Assembly (NCBI GenBank): GCA_002327945.1
Contig: DCVY01000088.1
Coordinates: 16,079-21,373 of the forward strand
Length of the DNA stretch: 5,295 nucleotides
Origin: Acidovorax delafieldii
GTDB taxonomy: Bacteria > Pseudomonadota > Gammaproteobacteria > Burkholderiales > Burkholderiaceae_C
Reading direction: 5' to 3'
In this document: in pieces, positions 1-5,295 of the stretch
How the letters are laid out: every line of letters begins with the position of its first letter
Numbering within the stretch: the stretch's first letter is position 1
Notes under the pieces: generated by a model
The model's database searches: none
What the model was told of the DNA's origin: nothing
Seen by the model: only the letters and a program-made list of their open reading frames with translations
Made by a program: the position numbers and the translations under genes

Positions 1-20
1 CGGTTCATTTTTACCGTCTT

Positions 21-52
21 TTTGCCCCATGGCCGGGCTATGGGGGCGCAAA
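21..52. repeat. Stem-loop 1 (inverted repeat CCCCAT/ATGGGG)
   Basis: CCCCAT (25-30) pairs perfectly with ATGGGG (40-45) around a 9-base loop. The outer TTTGC (21-25) can alternatively pair with GCAAA (48-52) if a few bases bulge. The T-run lies before the stem on the + strand and an A-run follows it on the - strand, so it does not fit a standard rho-independent terminator in either direction. It may be an RNA structure of the preceding transcript or a protein-binding palindrome. Confidence 0.4.
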
Positions 53-53
53 T

Positions 54-76
54 CCGGCAAAAACTGTTTTCGCCGG
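54..76. repeat. Stem-loop 2 (CCGGCAAAA/TTTTCGCCGG)
   Basis: CCGGC (54-58) pairs with GCCGG (72-76), and AAAA (59-62) pairs with TTTT (67-70), leaving loop ACTG and a single bulged C at 71. It follows stem-loop 1 almost directly. No T-tract follows on either strand, so a canonical terminator is not supported. The function is unknown. Confidence 0.4.
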
Positions 77-286
77 GGCCGATGTGGGTGAGACCTTCGG
101 TTTTCGCTATCGACGCTCCAAGTCCGGCAGACTGCTCGGGTCGTTAGCCCGCGCAGCCTGAAATACTGGTCGAACACGGGGGTGATTTCCATGGCGTGCC
201 GGTGGGGTGATGGGTGGTCGCGCTGATGCGGTGAAATCGTACGGAGCAAGCCCCATGCCCGTCCATACGCCGCATGGCGCAGACCG

Positions 287-302
287 TGGCATGGAAACTG
301 CA
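287..302 (+). promoter_or_regulatory. Candidate sigma-54-type -24/-12 motif (weak)
   Basis: TGGCAT, five bases, then CTGCA resembles the sigma-54 consensus TGGCAC-N5-TTGCA, with the GG and GC dinucleotides at the right spacing and two mismatches. Transcription would begin near base 313, just before the ATG at 331, which would exclude the ATG at 274. Nitrogen-responsive control would suit a nucleobase-sensing system, but one degenerate match in GC-rich DNA may be chance, and the implied leader has no ribosome binding site. Confidence 0.15.
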
Positions 303-330
303 CCGAAAGGGTTGCAGCCGCCATTCCCCC

Positions 331-3300
331 ATGCCCGCACACACCGCGCCCATCGAAGCCTCCACCACCGAGCCCGCCGCGGCGGTGGCCGTGGGCGCGC
401 CCCAGCAGGTGGTCAAGGTCCGGCGCGACTACAACAGCTGGGTGGCTACCGAGACCATGGAGGACTACGCGCTGCGCTACACGCCGCAGCGCTTTCGCAA
501 GTGGTCCGAATGGCGGGTGGCGAACACGGCGTTTGGTGCGGCTTCCTTTTTGATCCTGGAGGCCGTGGGCGCAACGCTGCTGGTGCAGTACGGCTTCCTC
601 AATGCGTTCTGGGCCATCGTGGCCACGGGGCTCATCATCTTTCTGGCGGGGCTGCCGATCAGTGTGTACGCCGCGCGCTACGGCGTGGACATGGACCTGC
701 TCACGCGCGGCGCGGGCTTTGGCTACATCGGCTCCACACTCACTTCGCTGATCTACGCCAGTTTCACTTTCATCTTTTTCGCGCTTGAAGCCGCCGTGAT
801 GGCCTACGCGCTGGAACTGGCGCTGGACATCCCGCCCACCTGGGGCTACCTGATTTGCGCCGTGGTGGTGATTCCGCTGGTCACGCACGGGGTGTCGGTC
901 ATCAGCCGCCTGCAGGTGTGGACGCAGCCACTGTGGCTGGTGATGCTGGTGGTGCCGTTCGCCTTTGTATTGATGCGCGATCCTGGTGTGTTTTCTGGGG
1001 TTGTGCACTACGGTGGTGAATCAATGCGCGGCGCAACGTTTCAGTTGCCCTTGTTTGGTGCGGCGCTCACGGTCGGCATTGCCTTGATTACCCAGATGGG
1101 GGAGCAGGCCGACTACCTGCGCTTCATGCCCGCGTGCACCCCGGCCACGCGGGGCCGCTGGTGGCTGGGCGTGCTGGTGGGCGGGCCGGGCTGGGTGGTG
1201 CTGGGTGTGCTCAAGATGCTGGGCGGCGCACTGCTGGCCTACCTGGCGCTCACCCACATGGTTCCCGCAGAACGTGCGGTGGACCCGAACCAGATGTACC
1301 TGGCCGCGTATGAATATGTGTTCCCCCACTACGGCTGGGCGGTGGCAGCCACGGCGCTGTTTGTAGTGATCTCGCAACTCAAGATCAACGTCACCAACGC
1401 CTATGCGGGCTCGCTGGCGTGGTCCAACTTTTTCTCGCGCCTCACGCACAGCCACCCGGGGCGCGTGGTGTGGGTGGTGTTCAACACGCTGATTGCCTTC
1501 ATGCTGATGGAGATGAACGTGTTCCGCGCCATGGGCGAGGTGCTGGGGCTGTACTCCAACATTGCCATCGCCTGGATCATGTCGGTGGTGGCCGACCTCG
1601 TCATCAACAAGCCGCTGGGCCTGTCGCCCAAGGGAATCGAGTTCAAGCGCGCGCACCTGTATGACATCAACCCGGTGGGTGTGGGTTCGATGGCGCTGGC
1701 GTCCATCCTGTCCATCAGCGCGCACCTGGGGTTGTTCGGCCCGTTGCCGCAGGCGTTCTCGGCCGTGATTGCAATGGCTGTCGCGTTTGTCACCGCGCCG
1801 CTCATTGCCTGGGCCACCGGGGGGCGCTATTACATCGCGCGCCAGCCCGAACCCGCCGCGCTGGCCGATGTGCAGTCGGTGCCCATGCACGGGCCGGTGA
1901 GCGCCAAAGTGGCTGCGGATCTGGGCCGCTGTGCGCCGTACACCGTGCAGCGCTGCGTGATCTGCGAGCGCGAATACGAAGCGCCCGACATGGCCCAATG
2001 CCCTGCCTACCGGGGCGCCATCTGCTCGCTGTGCTGTACGCTGGATGCACGCTGCGGCGACCTGTGCAAACCTAACGCAAGCATGGCGGTGCAGTGGTCT
2101 GCTGCCCTGCGTTGGGTGCTGCCGCGCGCCATGTGGCGTTATCTGGACACGGGCCTGGGCCATTTCCTGCTGCTGATGCTGGTGATTGCGCCACTGCTGG
2201 CCTCGGTGATGGGGCTGCTGTACCACCAGGAACTCAACACCATCGCCCAGGCGGCCACGGACACCGAGGTGTTGGCCGTGCCCGAAGTGGCGTTGCGCTC
2301 GGGCCTGCTCAAGGCGTATCTGGCGCTGCTGGTCATCTCGGGCATCGTGGCCTGGTGGCTGGTGCTGGCGCACAAGAGCCGCCAGGTGGCGCAGGAGGAG
2401 TCGAACCGCCAGACGGGCCTTTTGGTGCGCGAGATCGAGCTGCACCGCCAGACCGACGAAGCCCTGCAGACCGCCCGCAGCGTGGCCGAGCAGGCGCGCC
2501 AGGTGGCCGAAGCCGCCCAGCGCGCGGCCGACCAGGCCAACCAGGCCAAGAGCCGCTACATCAGCGCCATCAGCCACGAAATCCGCACACCGCTCAATTC
2601 CATCCTGGGCTATGCGCAACTGATGGGCGAGGACGCGGGCGTGCCGCCCCACCGCAAGCAGGCCGTGCACGTGATCCGGCGTGGTGGCGAGCATCTGCTG
2701 TCGCTCATCGAAGGCACGCTGGACATCGCGCGCATCGAGTCTGGCAAGCTCACGCTCGACGTCACGCCCATGCGCTTTGCCGATGGACTGCACGAGATGG
2801 CCAGCCTGTTCGAGCTGCAGGCTGCCGCCAAGGGCCTGGCCTTCCGGTTCGACGTGCTGGGCGTGATTCCCGAGGTGGTGCGTGCCGACGAAAAGCGCCT
2901 GCGCCAGATCCTCATCAACCTACTGGGCAATGCGGTGAAGTTCACGCCGCACGGCACCGTCACGCTGCGCGTGCGCTATGCGCGCGAGATGGCGCGCATC
3001 GAGGTGCAGGACACCGGGCCGGGTCTTACAGCTAAGGAGATTGAGAGCATCTTCGAGCCCTTTGCGCGCGGTGGCTCGGGCGGTGGCAGCACCGCTGCCG
3101 CACCGGGCGCGGGCTTGGGCCTGACCATTGCCAAGATGCTCACAGCGCTCATGGGCGGCGAGCTGACGGTGAGCAGCACACCGGGTGCGGGTTCGGTGTT
3201 CCACGTCAAGCTGTTCCTGCCCGAGGTGCATGCCGATGCAATGGGCAAGACGGCGCCAGCGTCCACTGCATGGGCCGCACACACCCAGCGCGCCCGCAGG

Positions 3301-3954
3301 GGCTGTGCAGGCGACCGCCGCCGCATCCTGGTCGTAGACAACGAAGAGCCCGACCGTGAGCTGCTGGTGCAATTGCTCGAACCCCTGGGTTTCGAGTTGC
3401 GCCAGGCTGTCAGCGGGCATGACGCACTGGACCTGCTCGCCACGGGCTACCGTCCGCACGCGATCTTCATGGACCTGGCCATGCCCGGCATCGATGGGTG
3501 GGAGACCTTGCGACGGGTGCGCCAGATGAATCTGGCGGATGTGCAGTGCGCGATCGTGTCCGCCAATGCGTTCGACAAGGCGCTGGACAACGACGTGGAC
3601 ATCCGCTCCGAGGACTTCATCGTCAAGCCCGTGCGCCATAGCGAGCTGCTCGACTGGCTGGAGCGCCGCCTGGGCTTGCAGTGGCAACACGACGAGCCCA
3701 AAGAGGCACCCGCCGGGCCTGTACCAAAGGCTGCGTTTACTGCGCCAGCACCCCTCACGTACCCCGATGCAATCGCCCTGGCAGCCTTGGCCCAGGTGGT
3801 CACGTTGGGCTACTATCGTGGCATCCTCAACACCCTGGACGACATCGAGCGCAGCCAGCCCGCGCACAGCGCTTTTGTGGACACCATGCGGCAACTGGCC
3901 GCACAGTTCCAGTTCGATGCCATGGGTCAGATCCTGGAGCGGGCGCCATCGTGA
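331..3954 (+). CDS. NCS1 permease-fused hybrid sensor histidine kinase/response regulator
   Basis: This is an inner-membrane sensor, 1207 aa from ATG 331. Residues about 56-501 form an NCS1 (cytosine/purine/hydantoin) permease of about 12 helices, with NCS1-like segments QMGEQADYLRF (255-265) and NAYAGSLAWSN (356-366). A cysteine-rich linker follows (C542, 545, 557, 565, 568, 569, 575, 579), then two more helices (610-631, 662-681) and a coiled coil (682-741). The kinase core has H749 in SHEIRTPLN, N-box N867, G1 DTGPG from 894, FEPF from 908 and GAGLGL from 926. The receiver has D1003, phosphoacceptor D1048, S1077 and K1099. A helical tail (1141-1207) lacks a recognisable Hpt motif. All catalytic residues are present, so the kinase should be active. 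Transport ability and ligand are unknown; a nucleobase-like compound is inferred from the family. The start is uncertain: ATG 274 adds 19 residues and neither ATG has a good ribosome binding site. An in-frame stop at 232 limits extension. Confidence 0.93.
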   Translation: MPAHTAPIEASTTEPAAAVAVGAPQQVVKVRRDYNSWVATETMEDYALRYTPQRFRKWSEWRVANTAFGAASFLILEAVGATLLVQYGFLNAFWAIVATGLIIFLAGLPISVYAARYGVDMDLLTRGAGFGYIGSTLTSLIYASFTFIFFALEAAVMAYALELALDIPPTWGYLICAVVVIPLVTHGVSVISRLQVWTQPLWLVMLVVPFAFVLMRDPGVFSGVVHYGGESMRGATFQLPLFGAALTVGIALITQMGEQADYLRFMPACTPATRGRWWLGVLVGGPGWVVLGVLKMLGGALLAYLALTHMVPAERAVDPNQMYLAAYEYVFPHYGWAVAATALFVVISQLKINVTNAYAGSLAWSNFFSRLTHSHPGRVVWVVFNTLIAFMLMEMNVFRAMGEVLGLYSNIAIAWIMSVVADLVINKPLGLSPKGIEFKRAHLYDINPVGVGSMALASILSISAHLGLFGPLPQAFSAVIAMAVAFVTAPLIAWATGGRYYIARQPEPAALADVQSVPMHGPVSAKVAADLGRCAPYTVQRCVICEREYEAPDMAQCPAYRGAICSLCCTLDARCGDLCKPNASMAVQWSAALRWVLPRAMWRYLDTGLGHFLLLMLVIAPLLASVMGLLYHQELNTIAQAATDTEVLAVPEVALRSGLLKAYLALLVISGIVAWWLVLAHKSRQVAQEESNRQTGLLVREIELHRQTDEALQTARSVAEQARQVAEAAQRAADQANQAKSRYISAISHEIRTPLNSILGYAQLMGEDAGVPPHRKQAVHVIRRGGEHLLSLIEGTLDIARIESGKLTLDVTPMRFADGLHEMASLFELQAAAKGLAFRFDVLGVIPEVVRADEKRLRQILINLLGNAVKFTPHGTVTLRVRYAREMARIEVQDTGPGLTAKEIESIFEPFARGGSGGGSTAAAPGAGLGLTIAKMLTALMGGELTVSSTPGAGSVFHVKLFLPEVHADAMGKTAPASTAWAAHTQRARRGCAGDRRRILVVDNEEPDRELLVQLLEPLGFELRQAVSGHDALDLLATGYRPHAIFMDLAMPGIDGWETLRRVRQMNLADVQCAIVSANAFDKALDNDVDIRSEDFIVKPVRHSELLDWLERRLGLQWQHDEPKEAPAGPVPKAAFTAPAPLTYPDAIALAALAQVVTLGYYRGILNTLDDIERSQPAHSAFVDTMRQLAAQFQFDAMGQILERAPS

Positions 3955-3956
3955 TG
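3936..3956 (+). promoter_or_regulatory. Ribosome binding site and TGATG stop-start overlap
   Basis: GGAG (3936-3939) lies within the last codons of the kinase gene, 14 bases before ATG 3954 and 11 before GTG 3951. The kinase stop TGA (3952-3954) shares its last base with the regulator ATG. This arrangement typically gives translational coupling, so the two proteins should be made in linked amounts. Confidence 0.65.
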
Positions 3957-5024
3957 ACCACCGCAACCCCCTCTCCCTTTTTGCTACCTGCAGCGCCCGG
4001 TGCAGCGTTGGACCGCAGCGACAGCGATGTGGTGCTCATCGTGGACGACGTGCCCGACAACCTGGCCGTGCTGCACGATGCACTCGACGAATTGGGCTAC
4101 ACCGTGCTCGTGGCCACGCACGGCGAGGCGGCGTTGCAGCGTGCCGCGCAGGCCCTGCCCGACATCGTGCTGCTCGATGCGATGATGCCCGGAATGGACG
4201 GCTTTGAAGTGGCGCGGCGCCTGAAGGCATCGCCCGCTACTGCGCACATCCCCATCATCTTCATGACGGGCCTCACCGAAACCGAGCACCTGGTGGCGGC
4301 GCTGGAGGCGGGTGGCGTGGATTACGTGACCAAGCCCATCAAGCCGCGCGAGGTGATGGCCCGCATGGGCGTGCACCTGGGCGCCGCCCGCAAGGCCTGG
4401 CAGGACGCGCGCCAGGCGCGCGAGGCGCGCAATGCCCTCGATGCCTTTGGTTATGCCAGCATCACCGTGCGCGCAGTGGACGGCCGCATCGTCTGGCAGA
4501 CCCCGCTGGCGCGCGAGCTGCTGCAAAGCTACTTTGGCGAGGTGGCCCCCGCTGGCGCGCCCACCACTTCCGGCCAATGGGCGCCCGAGCCGGTGCAGGC
4601 CTGGCTGCGCCGCCATGTGCTGGCCGACAACGCCGCAGAGCTGCTGGTTGCGTCGCTGGCCGAACCACCGCGCCTGGCCATTGAGCAGGGCGCGCGTCGC
4701 CTCACATTCCGGCTGCACCAGCAGGCGGGCGACAGTGCAGGCGGCGGCGACTGGCTCATTGTGATGCGCGAGGTGTCCGACGCGAAGATCATCGAATCCA
4801 TGCGCCTGTCCTTCAAGCTCACCGCGCGCGAGGCCGAGGTGCTCTACTGGGTGGTCAAGGGCAAGATCAACCGCGACATCGGCGACATCCTGGGCGCCAG
4901 CCCCGCTACGGTGAAGAAGCATCTGGAGCGTGTGTTCGCCAAGCTGGGGGTGGAGACGCGCACCGCCGCCGCCGCCATGGCGATGAACCGCATCCGCCAG
5001 TTTCACCCGCAGTTCGAAGGCTGA
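3954..5024 (+). CDS. Two-component response regulator, receiver plus LuxR-type HTH
   Basis: This 356-aa cytoplasmic transcription factor is the likely partner of the kinase just upstream. The receiver (about 25-140) has acidic residues D31 and D32, phosphoacceptor D75 in LLDAMMPGMDG, T105 and K127 before P128, a complete set. Residues about 145-160 are a charged helical linker. Residues about 160-280 have a PAS-like look (AVDGRIVWQ near 174-182, then DWLIVMREVSD at 266-276), but I cannot assign a family. A LuxR/FixJ-type helix-turn-helix lies at about 288-345, with LTAREAEVL and TVKKHLERVFAKLGV. The protein is longer than typical NarL/FixJ regulators (about 210 aa) because of the middle region. 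The ATG overlaps the kinase stop in TGATG, with GGAG at 3936-3939 inside the kinase gene; GTG 3951 is an alternative start. Phosphorylation should promote dimerisation and DNA binding; target genes are not visible. Confidence 0.95.
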   Translation: MTTATPSPFLLPAAPGAALDRSDSDVVLIVDDVPDNLAVLHDALDELGYTVLVATHGEAALQRAAQALPDIVLLDAMMPGMDGFEVARRLKASPATAHIPIIFMTGLTETEHLVAALEAGGVDYVTKPIKPREVMARMGVHLGAARKAWQDARQAREARNALDAFGYASITVRAVDGRIVWQTPLARELLQSYFGEVAPAGAPTTSGQWAPEPVQAWLRRHVLADNAAELLVASLAEPPRLAIEQGARRLTFRLHQQAGDSAGGGDWLIVMREVSDAKIIESMRLSFKLTAREAEVLYWVVKGKINRDIGDILGASPATVKKHLERVFAKLGVETRTAAAAMAMNRIRQFHPQFEG

Positions 5025-5044
5025 TTTCATGACTTTTCGGTCGC

Positions 5045-5087
5045 AAGCGCTTGTCTGTAAGCCGCTAACAGCTATCGTATTCAGAGC
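5045..5087. repeat. Intergenic imperfect hairpin repeat, Comamonadaceae-like
   Basis: AGCGCTT (5046-5052) pairs with AAGCCGCT (5059-5066) around loop GTCTGT, with one C bulged. It is followed by AACAGCTATCG. From memory, similar AGCGCTT/AAGCGCT hairpins followed by an AGCTAT-type tail are scattered in intergenic regions of Acidovorax and relatives. It sits 21 bases after the regulator stop and could mark the end of the operon, but no T-tract follows, so it is not a standard rho-independent terminator. Confidence 0.4.
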
Positions 5088-5133
5088 GTTTGCTGCTGTG
5101 GACAGCCTCACGTTCGCGTTCTCTGCGGCTTGA

Positions 5134-5295
5134 TCAGCGGGTTGGATTCGACTTGCCAGCCCGTCGCAACAGGCGCATTTGTGGGCGAAAGGCGGGGTGT
5201 GGCAGGGCCTGCGGGTGTTGCGTGGCGAACCTGCGCGATGCGCTGTGGCAGGACGAACTGGCCAGGCGCCTGCGAGTGGAGCCGGTGTCGAATGC
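5134..5295 (+). pseudogene. Possible decayed or frameshifted coding remnant, unknown family
   Basis: The frame starting at 5134 is coding-like, with high G/C at third positions and a protein-like segment AHLWAKGGVWQGLRVLRGE up to 5229. After that its codon pattern becomes poor, while the next frame becomes coding-like from 5231, with LRDALWQDELARRLRVEPV, and stays open to the window end. Skipping one C at 5230 joins the two into one continuous protein. A TGA at 5131-5133 precedes the segment and there is no plausible ATG start, so it would be 5'-truncated as well as frameshifted. I do not recognise the family. A sequencing error or chance coding-like composition are alternatives. Confidence 0.3.

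Larger units (their letters stand above)
1..330. other. Non-coding leader upstream of the sensor kinase gene
   Basis: I see no convincing gene here; the open frames are short and do not resemble any protein family I know. The stretch contains T-rich tracts (8-12, 19-23), two adjacent stem-loops (21-52 and 54-76), and a Shine-Dalgarno-like GGAG (243-246) placed 8 bases before an ATG (255-257) that is in a different frame from the kinase. No clear sigma-70 promoter stands out. The leader probably carries the promoter for the two-gene operon. The upstream gene, if any, ends before the window. Confidence 0.6.

Noticed and set aside
162..167. AATACT as a possible sigma-70 -10 box
   Set aside because: Only a partial match and no acceptable -35 element about 17 bases upstream.
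107..340. 77-aa open frame on the minus strand in the leader
   Set aside because: It overlaps the kinase start, has no ribosome site that I can see and no family resemblance; only its last 19 codons look mildly coding-like.
1021..2793. 590-aa open frame on the minus strand
   Set aside because: It lies antisense to the permease and kinase and is rich in H, R, Q and G with no domain pattern, typical of shadow frames in GC-rich genes. The plus-strand frame has complete family motifs.
3034..3039. Internal AAGGAG, perfect Shine-Dalgarno-like sequence within the kinase
   Set aside because: No ATG or GTG at suitable distance follows, and it encodes K-E in the ATP-binding domain.
3681..3953. Upstream extension of the response regulator to a start at 3681
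   Set aside because: The extra residues overlap the kinase tail in another frame and are not domain-like; the TGATG overlap at 3954 gives a natural start just before the receiver.
2920..3966. 348-aa open frame on the minus strand
   Set aside because: Antisense shadow of the kinase and receiver region; no recognisable motif.
3984..5111. 375-aa open frame on the minus strand
   Set aside because: Antisense shadow of the response regulator, low-complexity composition and no family features.
5029..5133. 34-aa open frame after the regulator
   Set aside because: It runs through the hairpin repeat and has no recognisable ribosome site or protein resemblance.

Overview
The window is GC-rich, with strong G/C preference at third codon positions. 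It looks like a chromosomal segment from a beta-proteobacterium, most likely Comamonadaceae (Acidovorax-like). This assignment rests on codon style, on the gene architecture, and on a short intergenic hairpin that resembles repeats I recall from that family. It is inference, not a database match.

Layout: bases 1-330 are a non-coding leader with two stem-loops and a weak sigma-54-like motif. Bases 331-3954 encode a very large membrane hybrid histidine kinase: an NCS1 (nucleobase:cation symporter-1) permease body, a cysteine-rich cytoplasmic linker, two extra membrane helices, a coiled coil, a histidine kinase core, a receiver domain and a helical tail. Bases 3954-5024 encode a response regulator with a receiver, a PAS-like middle region and a LuxR-type DNA-binding domain. 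The two genes overlap by one base (TGATG) and should be co-translated. Bases 5025-5295 hold an imperfect hairpin repeat and what may be a decayed gene fragment with a frameshift.

Working model: this is a self-contained two-component system in which a transporter-like domain senses, and perhaps imports, a purine, pyrimidine, hydantoin or allantoin-type compound. It would pass the signal by phosphorylation to a LuxR-type regulator. The plan parallels CrbS/CrbR (MxtR/ErdR), where an SLC5-type symporter is fused to a kinase next to a LuxR regulator, but here the permease is of the unrelated NCS1 family. The ligand and target genes cannot be read from the window. The most notable parts are the permease-kinase fusion, the eight-cysteine linker, and the absence of an obvious histidine phosphotransfer domain to link the two receivers.
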